A DNA stretch of 64,000 nt from NCBI GenBank assembly GCA_002416125.1, contig DIBU01000014.1:1-64000 (forward strand), given 5' to 3'. The stretch comes from Halieaceae bacterium UBA5044. GTDB taxonomy: Bacteria; Pseudomonadota; Gammaproteobacteria; Pseudomonadales; Halieaceae. The notes beneath the pieces are model-generated. The model worked only from the letters and a program-made list of their open reading frames with translations. It was not told where the DNA came from and made no database searches. How positions within the stretch are numbered: the stretch's first letter is position 1; every line of letters starts with the position of its first letter. The translations under genes were made by a program, and so were the position numbers. This document shows, piece by piece, positions 29,185 through 38,013 of the stretch.

Positions 29185-30504
29185 ATGATCACGGTACTGC
29201 AAAGCCTGCCTGTTGCCAGCTCGGACGCCGCCGCTGCGCCCGGTAATACAGCTCAGGATGGCGCTGAAAACGGATTTTCGCAGATGTTCGCAGCCGCTCG
29301 CGCGGCCTCAGCGGACAAGCCTGCCGCCGACGCCAGGGGCGGCAATGCCGCGCCCTCCCGCGGCAGCACTTTGCCGCCTGACGCCGCAGAGGCAGCTCTT
29401 GCCCCCCCGCCGGTCGGCACCGCGGGCGCTGCGGCGGAGCCGCCCACCGCTGCCTGGCAGTCCTTTACGCTTTCCCTGCAGGCACTCGCGGAGCCCGGTC
29501 TGGAGGGCGCCGGCCAGGCATCGGCTGCCACGAGTGACCTGGTTGCGGCGGGCGCCGGTGACGCGGCACTGCCGGGAGACGCGACGCCATCACCGGCGAA
29601 CCCGGCCCTTCCCCTGCCTGTCGCCACCGCTGAAGCGGCGCTGCGCGGCGATTTACCGGGAGCATTGGAGGGCAGCGTCCGCGCCAATGTCACCACCGGG
29701 GCAGCAACGCCTTTGGGCTCGTCAGTACCGGCGGCACCTGAGGCTGCCGCTGACCTGTTGCCGGGAGCGGGCACACGCGAGGCCAACAGCCGGGCGGAGA
29801 GGGTGGTTGCGCCCGCAGCAACCGCCACAGCGGCGGAGGAGTCCGGCATGCTGGCGGCGGCTGAGCGTGCACGCGGCGAGGAGGCGGCAGTGCTGCAGGG
29901 CCTGCGCCAGCGCGCCGTGGAAGGCGCTGTTGATGCCCCGCGTCTGGCCTCCGCGTCCGGCAATGTGGACGCTGCTGCGCTCAACACACCGGTAACGGCC
30001 GCGGCACAGGGTGCCGCTGCGCAGGCCGACGCCCAGGCCCCTGCCGCTCCGCGCACGCCCGCCCAGCTGGCAATGACACACACGCCCCAGGATCCGGAGT
30101 TCACCGGCGAACTGGCCAACCGCTTGCAGGTGTTCGCCCGCAATGGTGGCCACGAGGCGACGCTGCAGCTGCACCCCGCGGACCTGGGTCGCCTGCAGGT
30201 GTCTATCACCACTGAGGGCGACCAGGCGCGTGTGCTGTTCGTGGCGGATTCCGCCGCAGCCCGGGATGCCATTGAACAGTCCCTGCCGCGCTTGCGTGAA
30301 ATGCTCGCCCAGAGCGGCCTGCAGCTGGCCCACAGTGACGTGTCCAGCCAGTCGCAGGGCAGTGGCGACAGCCAGCGTGACGCCGTCGGCGGGTCGCGCC
30401 AGGCAGCAGCTGACGACAGCGGCGACGGGTTTCTCTCCGGCGCCGCGGAATCCGCGTCCCAGCCCGCCGCTGCCGGCGCGCGCCTGGTCGACTACTACAT
30501 TTAA
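29185..30504 (+). CDS. fliK: FliK hook-length control protein
   Basis: The molecular ruler that ends hook growth, 439 residues. The first 290 residues are Ala/Pro-rich and poorly conserved, as expected for the ruler part. The C-terminal domain (about 300-390) has the conserved FliK pattern ATLQLHPADLGRLQVSITTE ... LRLPR-type region LPRLREMLAQSGLQLAHSDV. It interacts with the FlhB cytoplasmic domain. GGGAGA precedes the ATG. A second, divergent FliK-like gene lies at 44979. Confidence 0.93.
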   Translation: MITVLQSLPVASSDAAAAPGNTAQDGAENGFSQMFAAARAASADKPAADARGGNAAPSRGSTLPPDAAEAALAPPPVGTAGAAAEPPTAAWQSFTLSLQALAEPGLEGAGQASAATSDLVAAGAGDAALPGDATPSPANPALPLPVATAEAALRGDLPGALEGSVRANVTTGAATPLGSSVPAAPEAAADLLPGAGTREANSRAERVVAPAATATAAEESGMLAAAERARGEEAAVLQGLRQRAVEGAVDAPRLASASGNVDAAALNTPVTAAAQGAAAQADAQAPAAPRTPAQLAMTHTPQDPEFTGELANRLQVFARNGGHEATLQLHPADLGRLQVSITTEGDQARVLFVADSAAARDAIEQSLPRLREMLAQSGLQLAHSDVSSQSQGSGDSQRDAVGGSRQAAADDSGDGFLSGAAESASQPAAAGARLVDYYI

Positions 30505-30530
30505 CTTCCCGCCTTTTTCAGTCTAGTATG

Positions 30531-30561
30531 CCCGCAGGCTGCCCCCGGGCAGCCACGCGGG
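30531..30561 (+). terminator. GC-rich hairpin downstream of fliK
   Basis: CCCGC-a-GGCTGCCC-cc-GGGCAGCC-ac-GCGGG folds into a long stem (8 plus 5 bp) 27 bases after the fliK stop. There is no T tract after it, so a classic intrinsic terminator is not certain; it may be a transcription or mRNA-decay barrier. Confidence 0.45.
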
Positions 30562-30637
30562 CGCGGGGTGTCAAAATACTGGCACTCGCCGCACACTCTG
30601 CGCCTTAACTGTTTGTAATCATTAGAAATAATTTTTC

Positions 30638-30653
30638 TGGTATAGCTCTTGCT
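30638..30653 (+). promoter_or_regulatory. Sigma-54 promoter of fliLMNOPQR-flhBA
   Basis: TGGTAT-AGCTC-TTGCT has both invariant dinucleotides at the right distance and a perfect -12 half. Transcription would start near 30664, 55 bases before fliL. Confidence 0.7.
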
Positions 30654-30718
30654 TCAGGGGATGTTGCTGACCTATGGCGGCATTCGGCAGGGCTGCCGGT
30701 CAGTTGCGAGGAGCAAGC

Positions 30719-31252
30719 ATGGCTGCAAAAGAAGATCTCAATCTCGGCAAGGGTAATGGCGCGGGTGATGCCGACAAGGCGTCAGGCGGCGGCAAGGGTA
30801 AATTGATTGCCATCATTGCGGTGGTGGTCGTGCTGCTGGGTGGCGGGGGGGCTGCGGCCTTCCTGTTGCTGGGCAACAATGACGACGCGGCGACTGAGGT
30901 GGCGGGGGCAGAGCCCGCAGCGCCCAAGGTCGAGGAGCGTGAGGCGGCGTACATGCCGCTGGAGAAGTTCCTGGTCAATTTCGACCACAAGGGCGGTATG
31001 CGCTATATCCAGACCGATATCCAGTTGATGGCCTACGAGCCCGCAGCCCTGGAAAACGCCCAGCGCAACATGCCCGCGGTGCGCAACCGGCTGATCATGC
31101 TGCTCAGCGACCAGGATTTTGATGCGCTGCGCACGGTGGAGGGCAAGGAGACGCTGCGCCAGGATGTGCTGAAGGCCGTCAATGAGGTGCTCAAGCTGTC
31201 CGGGCAGGATGCCGTGCAGGACGTCTACTTCACATCCTTCGTGTTGCAATAG
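30719..31252 (+). CDS. fliL: FliL stator-associated protein
   Basis: A 177-residue inner-membrane protein with one transmembrane helix (about 27-50, LIAIIAVVVVLLGGGGAAAF) and a periplasmic domain (YMPLEKFLVNFDHKGGMRYI, LRQDVLKAVNEVLKLSGQDA). It stabilises stators around the motor. The ATG at 30719 has GAGGAG upstream. It is the first gene of the fliL-flhA run. Confidence 0.95.
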   Translation: MAAKEDLNLGKGNGAGDADKASGGGKGKLIAIIAVVVVLLGGGGAAAFLLLGNNDDAATEVAGAEPAAPKVEEREAAYMPLEKFLVNFDHKGGMRYIQTDIQLMAYEPAALENAQRNMPAVRNRLIMLLSDQDFDALRTVEGKETLRQDVLKAVNEVLKLSGQDAVQDVYFTSFVLQ

Positions 31253-31259
31253 GTCCGGT

Positions 31260-32231
31260 ATGGCTGGCAGCGATCTGCTCTCCGAAGGCGAACTCGATGC
31301 TCTGACCGGCGGCAATACCGCTGACAGTGGCGGCTATCGCGCCTTCGACTTCACCGCTCGCGAGCAATCGCTGCTCAACCAGCTGACGCTGTTGCCCCCC
31401 CTGCAGGAGAGGCAGGCTGAACAGCTTGCACAGGGCCTGGAGGATGTGTTCGGCAGTGAGTTCGAGGTGGCGGCCGCGGGCTTGCGGGTGCTCTCCTGCG
31501 AGGAGCTTCTGGCATCGCTGGCGGAAAGCGTGGCGGTGTCCACGCTGGAGCTGGCACCGCTGGCCGGCCACGGTCATGTGGTGTGTCCGGCACCGCTGCT
31601 GTCCCAACTGGTCAACGATTATTTCGGCGGGGTGCGCGGCGGCAGCGTCGCCAACCTGCCGCGCACAGCCCTGACGCCCAGCGAGCTGCGGCTGGCCGAG
31701 CGTGTCGCAGAACAGGTGACAGGGTCGCTGGTCGCCGCCTGGGCCGACAAACTGCCGCTGGAGCCGGGCGAAGCGCATACCGCGCCCCATGTGGATGCCA
31801 TCGCCTCGCTGCCCTCCGGCGACAAGCTGGTGCAGATGGTGTTTGCCGTCACCCTCAACGCGTTGACGACAGACGTCGCCCTGCTCTTGCCCTTCGCGGC
31901 ACTCGAGCCCTGGAAACAGCGCTTTAGCGCACCGCGCAAAGCCGCGGCGGAGGACGCCGGGCAGGGCTGGGGCCCGCACCTGCGTCGGGAACTGCCCGCG
32001 GTGAAGGTGGATGTTGCGGTGATGCTTGCCAGCCGCGAACTCACCCTGGGTGAAGTCCTCGGTTTGCGGGTCGGTTCGGTCATCGATATTGCAGTGCCCG
32101 ACGAGGTGGATCTCTGCGTGGAAGGTGTGCGTCTGGCCAGCGGCCGCTACGGCGCCTACGAGGGGCACAAGGCGATCAAGATCACGGGATTTGCCGGCAC
32201 CGATGCGCCGGCGGGTAAAAGCACAGGATGA
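31260..32231 (+). CDS. fliM: FliM motor switch protein
   Basis: The C-ring subunit that binds phospho-CheY, 323 residues. The N-terminal CheY-binding segment is present (LLSEGELDALTGG), followed by the FliG-binding middle domain and the C-terminal SpoA domain (VMLASRELTLGEVLGLRVGS). Retention of the CheY segment implies chemotaxis control although no che gene is in the window. Confidence 0.95.
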   Translation: MAGSDLLSEGELDALTGGNTADSGGYRAFDFTAREQSLLNQLTLLPPLQERQAEQLAQGLEDVFGSEFEVAAAGLRVLSCEELLASLAESVAVSTLELAPLAGHGHVVCPAPLLSQLVNDYFGGVRGGSVANLPRTALTPSELRLAERVAEQVTGSLVAAWADKLPLEPGEAHTAPHVDAIASLPSGDKLVQMVFAVTLNALTTDVALLLPFAALEPWKQRFSAPRKAAAEDAGQGWGPHLRRELPAVKVDVAVMLASRELTLGEVLGLRVGSVIDIAVPDEVDLCVEGVRLASGRYGAYEGHKAIKITGFAGTDAPAGKSTG

Positions 32232-32235
32232 GATC

Positions 32236-32589
32236 ATGAGTGAACAGGACGAACAGGGCGCCGGCGAAGCCGCTGGCGAGACGCTGCAGCAGCTGTCGCC
32301 CGGCACTGCCGGCGGAGCCGGCGGCGGTGAGATCAATTTCGACCTGCTGCTGGACGTGCCGGTGACCCTGTCGGTGGAGATAGGGCGCACACGGATGTCC
32401 ATCAAGGATCTGCTGGCGCTGAACCAGGGTGCCCTGGTGGAGCTGGACCGTGAGGTCAATGCGCCCCTCGACCTGATGGTCAACGGCACGCTGATTGCCC
32501 GCGGCGAAGTGGTGGAACTCGAGGGGCGTTTCGGTCTGCGCTTGATCGATGTGGTCAGCCCCTCTGAACGTCTGAAGAAAGTCCGGTGA
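32236..32589 (+). CDS. fliN: FliN motor switch protein
   Basis: A C-ring protein of 117 residues with a Gly/Ala-rich N-terminal tail and a SpoA domain (LLLDVPVTLSVEIGRTRMSI ... LDLMVNGTLIARGEVVELEG). The C-terminus FGLRLIDVVSPSERLKKVR is typical of FliN. It overlaps fliO. Confidence 0.97.
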   Translation: MSEQDEQGAGEAAGETLQQLSPGTAGGAGGGEINFDLLLDVPVTLSVEIGRTRMSIKDLLALNQGALVELDREVNAPLDLMVNGTLIARGEVVELEGRFGLRLIDVVSPSERLKKVR

Positions 32590-32939
32590 ACAGCCCGCAA
32601 TTGTTCAGCGCCGGTTATCTGGTGCAGGTACTTGGCTCCCTGCTCCTGGTGTGCTGCTGCATTCTCGGCATGCTCTACCTGATGCGCCGCTTCAGTCGCG
32701 GCGGCAGCGGCAACAATGCCCGGCTGGCGGTGCTGGCCAGCGCCAGCGTCGGTAGCCGGGAGCGCGTGGTGCTGCTGCGTGCGGGGGACGAGCAGATCCT
32801 GCTCGGTGTGGCGCCGGGCAGCGTGCGGACACTGCACGTCTTTGCCGAGCCGGTGGTGCCCGACGTGGCGAACGCGCCGCAGCGCACGGATTTCGCCGCC
32901 ATCCTGCAGAGTGTCAATCCGCTGGGAACGCGCAAATGA
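32586..32939 (+). CDS. fliO: FliO export gate assembly factor
   Basis: A small membrane protein of 117 residues starting at GTG, with one transmembrane helix (about 10-34) and a cytoplasmic domain (VGSRERVVLLRAGDEQILLG) typical of FliO. It helps FliP form its pore and lies between fliN and fliP with overlaps of four bases at both ends. Confidence 0.93.
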   Translation: MNSPQLFSAGYLVQVLGSLLLVCCCILGMLYLMRRFSRGGSGNNARLAVLASASVGSRERVVLLRAGDEQILLGVAPGSVRTLHVFAEPVVPDVANAPQRTDFAAILQSVNPLGTRK

Positions 32940-33700
32940 CGCGGGCGCGACTGCATCTTCTGTGGGCAGCCGCTGCCGTGCTGCTCGGTCTGCTGGTGAT
33001 GCCCGGGCTGGCGCAGGCGCAGGCCACGATTCCACTGGTGTCGGTCACTCCCACCTCGGGGGGCGGCAGCAACTATTCCATGAACATCCAGATTCTGCTG
33101 CTGATGACGGTGCTCACACTGCTGCCCGCAGCCCTGATCACCATGACCTCGTTCACGCGAATCCTGATTGTGCTCGCGATCCTGCGCCAGGCGATGGGTA
33201 CCGCGCAGACACCGTCGAACCAGATCATTCTCGGGCTGGCGCTGTTTCTCAGCCTGTTCATCATGGCGCCGGTGTTCGACGTGGCCTACCAGAACGCCCT
33301 GTTGCCCTACATGAACGAAACCATCGATTTCGACCAGGCACTGGCGGCGGCGCGCGACCCGTTTCGCGAATTCATGTTCGGCCAGACCCGGGAGAACGAT
33401 CTGTTGCTGTTCGCCGAACTCGGTGGCTACGGACCGTTCCAGACGCCGGAAGAGGTGCCGATGGTGGTGCTGTTGCCGTCCTTCCTCACCAGCGAGTTGA
33501 AAACCGCGTTCCAGATCGGCTTTCTGCTGTTCGTGCCGTTCCTGATCATCGACCTCGTGGTTGCCTCCGTGTTGATGTCCATGGGCATGATGATGTTGTC
33601 GCCGATGCTGGTGTCACTGCCTTTCAAACTCATGTTGTTCGTGCTGATTGACGGCTGGACGCTGGTGGCGTCGACGCTGGTCAACAGTTTCGTGGTGTAG
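32936..33700 (+). CDS. fliP: FliP export gate protein
   Basis: A 254-residue export gate subunit. It has an N-terminal signal peptide (ending near LAQAQA), then the conserved FliP segments: LLLMTVLTLLPAALITMTSF, RILIVLAILRQAMGTAQTPS, and C-terminal FKLMLFVLIDGWTLVASTLV. It forms the pore of the export gate with FliQ and FliR. Confidence 0.98.
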   Translation: MTRARLHLLWAAAAVLLGLLVMPGLAQAQATIPLVSVTPTSGGGSNYSMNIQILLLMTVLTLLPAALITMTSFTRILIVLAILRQAMGTAQTPSNQIILGLALFLSLFIMAPVFDVAYQNALLPYMNETIDFDQALAAARDPFREFMFGQTRENDLLLFAELGGYGPFQTPEEVPMVVLLPSFLTSELKTAFQIGFLLFVPFLIIDLVVASVLMSMGMMMLSPMLVSLPFKLMLFVLIDGWTLVASTLVNSFVV

Positions 33701-33706
33701 CTGCCC

Positions 33707-33976
33707 ATGACGCCGGAAACCGTACTGGATGTGGGGATGGACGCACTGTGGCTGGCGGTGCTGCTGGCGGCGCCGCTGCTGTTGTCCGCCCTCGCCGTGG
33801 GCCTGTTGATCGGTATCTTCCAGGCGGCCACGCAAATTCAGGAAATGACCCTGAGCTTCATCCCCAAGCTGATCGCACTGGTGGTGGCGCTGTTCGTCGC
33901 CGGGCCCTGGATGCTGCAGGTGGCCATCACCTTCACCCAGCGCCTGTACACGGAAATCCCGGGAATGCTCGGATGA
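33707..33976 (+). CDS. fliQ: FliQ export gate protein
   Basis: An 89-residue protein with two transmembrane helices (about 14-36 and 47-69) and the conserved linker GIFQAATQIQEMTLSFIPKL. It overlaps fliR by four bases. Confidence 0.97.
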   Translation: MTPETVLDVGMDALWLAVLLAAPLLLSALAVGLLIGIFQAATQIQEMTLSFIPKLIALVVALFVAGPWMLQVAITFTQRLYTEIPGMLG

Positions 33977-34749
33977 GCGGCCTGCCACTCGACATCGATC
34001 AGGTACTGGCGGCGATGCAGCTGTACTACTGGCCGTTCCTGCGCGTCTCAGCGCTGATGCTGGTGGCGCCGGTGTTCAGTGCCGCCAACATCACCGTGCG
34101 GGTGCGCGTATTGCTGGCGGTGTTGATTGCAGCGCTGGTGGCGCCGCTGATGCCCGCGGCGCCGGTCGCCAACCCGCTCAGTGGCGAGGGGCTGTTGCTC
34201 GCCGCACGGGAAGTGGCCATCGGTGCCGCGATGGGCTTCGTCATGCAGATGGTATTTGCCGCGGTGGTGGTGGCCGGCGAGACGCTGGCCATGAGCATGG
34301 GCCTGGGTTTTGCCATGTCGATAGACCCGCAGAACGGGGTGCAGGTCCCGGTGGTCAGCCAGCTGAACGTCATTCTCTCCACGCTGCTGTTCCTGGCCAT
34401 CGATGGTCATCTGCTGCTGCTGGCCGCGCTGGGCGACAGCCTGGTGCTGTTGCCACCCGGCCAGCCGGGCTTTGATCCCGGCACTTTCGCCAACCTGGCA
34501 GGGCTGGGCGGCGGCATTTTCGCCAGTGCGCTGGTGCTCGCCCTGCCGGCGCTGACCGCCGTGCTGATGACCAATATTGCCCTCGGCGTCATCACCCGGG
34601 CGGCACCGCAGCTGAACATCTTTGCCGTGGGTTTCCCGGTGACCATTCTGGTGGGCTTTGTGTTCCTGTTGCTGGGAATGCCCGCTTTTCTGTCCGCAAT
34701 GCGGCGCTTCCTGGAAGCCGGCATTGACCAGGCACTGATGGTGTTCTGA
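33973..34749 (+). CDS. fliR: FliR export gate protein
   Basis: A polytopic membrane protein, 258 residues, with the family pattern WPFLRVSALMLVAPVFSAAN, REVAIGAAMGFVMQMVFAAV and GETLAMSMGLGFAMSIDPQN. The ATG overlaps the fliQ stop, and its own stop overlaps the flhB start by one base. Confidence 0.97.
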   Translation: MSGLPLDIDQVLAAMQLYYWPFLRVSALMLVAPVFSAANITVRVRVLLAVLIAALVAPLMPAAPVANPLSGEGLLLAAREVAIGAAMGFVMQMVFAAVVVAGETLAMSMGLGFAMSIDPQNGVQVPVVSQLNVILSTLLFLAIDGHLLLLAALGDSLVLLPPGQPGFDPGTFANLAGLGGGIFASALVLALPALTAVLMTNIALGVITRAAPQLNIFAVGFPVTILVGFVFLLLGMPAFLSAMRRFLEAGIDQALMVF

Positions 34750-35906
34750 TGGCAGACGAGCAGCAGTCCGGGCAGGAACGCACCGAAGAACCCACCGAGC
34801 GACGCAAACAGGAAGCGCGGCGCAAGGGACAGGTGCCGCGGTCCAAGGAACTCAACACCACCATCACCCTGCTGGCCGCTGCGGCGAGCCTGCTGACCCT
34901 CGGCCCGGCCATGGTGGAGGGCATGTTGCAGTTGGCGACCGAGGCGTTTTCCGCCGACCGGGAGCTGACCTTCAACGCCGTGCATCTGCCCGTGCACTTC
35001 ATGCACATGATGTCCACCGCGTTGCTGCTGCTGGCGCCCTTCCTGCTGGTGTCGCTGGTGGCGGCGTTTGCCGGGCCATTGCTGATGGGGGGCTGGGCGT
35101 TTTCCGCCGAGTCCATGAGCTTCAGCTTCGACAAGATCAACCCGGTCAAGGGCCTGGCGCGCGTCTTCTCCCTGAAGGGCCTGCTGGAACTGGCCAAGGC
35201 CCTGCTCAAGTTCCTGTTGATCCTTGCCGTGACCTTCGCCCTGTTCGGCCTGCTGCAGCGCGATATCCTGCAGCTGAGCAGCCTGGCTCCGGGCGCCGCC
35301 AGCCAGTCCACCGCGGCGCTGCTGGCCTGGAGCCTGCTGCTGCTCAGCGCCTCCATGGCCCTGATCGCCCTGTTCGACGTGCCGTTCGAGCTGTGGGATT
35401 TCCATCGCAAACTGCGCATGACCCGCCAGGAAGTGCGCGACGAAATGAAGGAGACCGACGGCCGGCCGGAAATCAAGCAGCGCATTCGCAGCCTGCAGCG
35501 GGAAGTGGCCCAGCGGCGCATGATGAGCGACATCCCCACCGCCGACGTGGTGATCACCAACCCCACGCACTACGCGGTGGCGATCGCCTACAGTGCCGAG
35601 GGCACTGGCGCGCCGCGGGTGGTGGCCAAGGGCCGCGACCTGATTGCCCTGCAGATCCGCAGCGTGGCGGGCGCGCACCAGGTGCCGCTGTTCGAAGCGC
35701 CGCTGCTCGCCCGGGCCCTGTACGCCTCCACCGAGATCGGCGCGGAAATTCCGCGCGGCCTGTACCTCGCGGTAGCGCGGGTGCTGGCGTACCTGTTCCA
35801 GCTGCGCCGGGCAGGGCCGACCGACTATGTACCGCGTCCCACCGCGCTGGAGATTCCGCCCGAGTACGAAGACCTGATGGATGAGGATGCCGCGGATGGC
35901 GACTGA
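34749..35906 (+). CDS. flhB: FlhB export specificity switch
   Basis: A membrane protein with four transmembrane helices and a cytoplasmic domain, 385 residues. The N-terminus EERTEEPTERRKQEARRKGQ-type sequence is present, and the autocleavage motif NPTH is intact (VVITNPTHYAVAIAY, about 271-274). After cleavage and interaction with FliK it switches export from hook to filament substrates. Confidence 0.98.
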   Translation: MADEQQSGQERTEEPTERRKQEARRKGQVPRSKELNTTITLLAAAASLLTLGPAMVEGMLQLATEAFSADRELTFNAVHLPVHFMHMMSTALLLLAPFLLVSLVAAFAGPLLMGGWAFSAESMSFSFDKINPVKGLARVFSLKGLLELAKALLKFLLILAVTFALFGLLQRDILQLSSLAPGAASQSTAALLAWSLLLLSASMALIALFDVPFELWDFHRKLRMTRQEVRDEMKETDGRPEIKQRIRSLQREVAQRRMMSDIPTADVVITNPTHYAVAIAYSAEGTGAPRVVAKGRDLIALQIRSVAGAHQVPLFEAPLLARALYASTEIGAEIPRGLYLAVARVLAYLFQLRRAGPTDYVPRPTALEIPPEYEDLMDEDAADGD

Positions 35907-38013
35907 GAACCCGGCGGCGGTGGCAGCGGGCGCGCCAGGCTTGTCCTGGCAGGCATTACTGACCGGTGCCGGCACGCCGATCGTGCTGATGCTGATGCTG
36001 GTGATGATTGTATTGCCACTGCCTCCGCTGGTACTCGACCTGCTGTTCACCTTCAATATCGCGCTGGCGATCATTGTCCTCATGGCCGCGGTGTACTCCT
36101 CCCGGCCGCTGGATTTTGCCGCGTTTCCGACGGTGCTGCTGATTGCCACGCTGCTGCGCCTGGGCCTGAATGTGGCCTCGACCCGGGTGGTCCTGCTGGA
36201 AGGCCACACTGGCACCGCGGCAGCCGGTCGGGTGATCGAGGCCTTCGGCGAATTCGTGGTGGGTGGCAGCTATGCCGTCGGCCTGGTGTTGTTCACCATC
36301 CTTGTGGTGATCAACTTCGTGGTGGTTACCAAGGGTGCCGGGCGCATTTCCGAAGTGACCGCGCGCTTCACCCTGGACGCCATGCCGGGCAAACAGATGG
36401 CGATCGACGCCGACCTGAACGCAGGCCTGATCAGCCAGGATGATGCCCTGCGCCGGCGCGAGGAAGTGTCGCGGGAGGCGGATTTCTACGGGGCCATGGA
36501 CGGTGCCAGCAAGTTCGTCCGCGGCGACGCCATCGCCGGCATTCTCATTCTGCTGATCAACGTGCTCGGCGGTATCGCCATCGGCATGCTGCAACACGAC
36601 CTCAGCGCCACGGACGCGGCGCAGAATTACACCCTGCTCACCATCGGTGACGGCCTGGTCGCGCAGATTCCCTCCATGCTGCTGTCCACCGCCGCGGCCA
36701 TTATCGTGACCCGCGTCTCCAGCGCCCAGGACATGGGTGCGGAGGTGACACTGCAGCTCACCAGCAACCCGCGCATCCTGTTTGTCGCCGCGGGCATCAT
36801 CGGCCTGATCGGGTTTGTGCCCGGCATGCCGGGTGTGGTGTTCGTACCCATCGCCTTGCTGCTTGGGGTCATGGGCTACCTGCGCTGGCAGTCGCAGCAG
36901 GTCGGTGAAGCCGAGCCAGAGCCCGTGCGCCCCGAGCGCACACCGGAGAATACCGAGCTGAGCTGGGACGATGTTGCCGAAGTGGATGAAATCGGCCTGG
37001 AGGTCGGCTACCGCCTGATCTCGCTGGTCGACCGCAACCAGGGCGGTGACCTGCTGAGCCGCATCAAGGGCGTGCGCAAGAAACTGTCGCAGGAGCTGGG
37101 TTTTCTGGTGCACTCGGTGCACATCCGCGACAACCTCGACCTCTCGCCCAACGCCTACCGCATCAGCCTGCACGACGTGGTGGTGGGGGAGGGCGAGGTC
37201 TTCCCCGGTCGCGAACTGGCGATCAACCCGGGGCAGACCTTCGGTGAACTCGAAGGGGTGGCCACGCGCGACCCGACCTTCGGTCTCGACGCGGTCTGGA
37301 TTGACCCCGGCCAGCGTGGCGACGCCCAGACCAAGGGTTACACGGTGGTGGACAGCAGCACCGTGATCGCCACCCACCTGAGTCAGCTGCTGAAAAACCA
37401 CGCGCGCGAGCTGATCGGGCAGGACGGTGTGCAGCAACTGCTGGACAAGCTGGCCCGCTCGTCCCCGAAACTGGTGGAGAACCTGGTGCCCAGCGCCATG
37501 TCGCTGGGCGAAGTGACCCGGGTGCTGCAGAACCTGCTGGAGGAGGGTATTCCCGTGCGCGACATGCGTACCATCGCCGAAGCATTGGCGGATCAGGCGG
37601 GCAAGGGTCAGGATTCTGACGCTTTGACGGCCAAGGTGCGTATCGCCCTCGGGCCCTCCATCTTCCAGAACATCAATGGTACCGGGGACGAGATGTCCGT
37701 GATGGCGCTTGACTCCAAACTGGAACAGATCTTGCTGGGCTCTATCCAGCAGGGTGCGGGCGGTCTCGAGCCATCTCTGCTGGACAGCGTCATTCGCCAG
37801 GTGCTCGCGGCCTCGGCAAAGCTGGAAGCCGAGGGCAAGAACCCGGTGCTGCTGGTGGCGGGCAATATCCGGCTGTTCCTGTCGCGGCTGCTGCGCGGGC
37901 GCATGGCGAATTTCTACATTCTGGCCTACGACGAGATACCGTCGACCAAAACGATCAAGGTGGTTGCCACCATTGGCGGTAGCGCCGGTGCGCTACAGGG
38001 AGAGAAACAATGA
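35896..38013 (+). CDS. flhA: FlhA export gate protein
   Basis: A 705-residue export gate protein: eight transmembrane segments in the first 330 residues with the conserved FHIPEP region (AFPTVLLIATLLRLGLNVAS, DAMPGKQMAIDADLNAGLIS), then the cytoplasmic ring that docks chaperone-substrate complexes. The ATG at 35896 overlaps the flhB end. Starts at 35881 and 35887 would add a few residues. The stop overlaps flhF. Confidence 0.97.
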   Translation: MATENPAAVAAGAPGLSWQALLTGAGTPIVLMLMLVMIVLPLPPLVLDLLFTFNIALAIIVLMAAVYSSRPLDFAAFPTVLLIATLLRLGLNVASTRVVLLEGHTGTAAAGRVIEAFGEFVVGGSYAVGLVLFTILVVINFVVVTKGAGRISEVTARFTLDAMPGKQMAIDADLNAGLISQDDALRRREEVSREADFYGAMDGASKFVRGDAIAGILILLINVLGGIAIGMLQHDLSATDAAQNYTLLTIGDGLVAQIPSMLLSTAAAIIVTRVSSAQDMGAEVTLQLTSNPRILFVAAGIIGLIGFVPGMPGVVFVPIALLLGVMGYLRWQSQQVGEAEPEPVRPERTPENTELSWDDVAEVDEIGLEVGYRLISLVDRNQGGDLLSRIKGVRKKLSQELGFLVHSVHIRDNLDLSPNAYRISLHDVVVGEGEVFPGRELAINPGQTFGELEGVATRDPTFGLDAVWIDPGQRGDAQTKGYTVVDSSTVIATHLSQLLKNHARELIGQDGVQQLLDKLARSSPKLVENLVPSAMSLGEVTRVLQNLLEEGIPVRDMRTIAEALADQAGKGQDSDALTAKVRIALGPSIFQNINGTGDEMSVMALDSKLEQILLGSIQQGAGGLEPSLLDSVIRQVLAASAKLEAEGKNPVLLVAGNIRLFLSRLLRGRMANFYILAYDEIPSTKTIKVVATIGGSAGALQGEKQ

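Noticed and set aside
31230..33035. 601-codon minus-strand frame across fliM to fliP
   Set aside because: Covers four conserved flagellar genes on the other strand and has no family resemblance.
34407..36215. 602-codon minus-strand frame opposite fliR, flhB and flhA
   Set aside because: Gln/Gly-rich shadow frame of three conserved genes.
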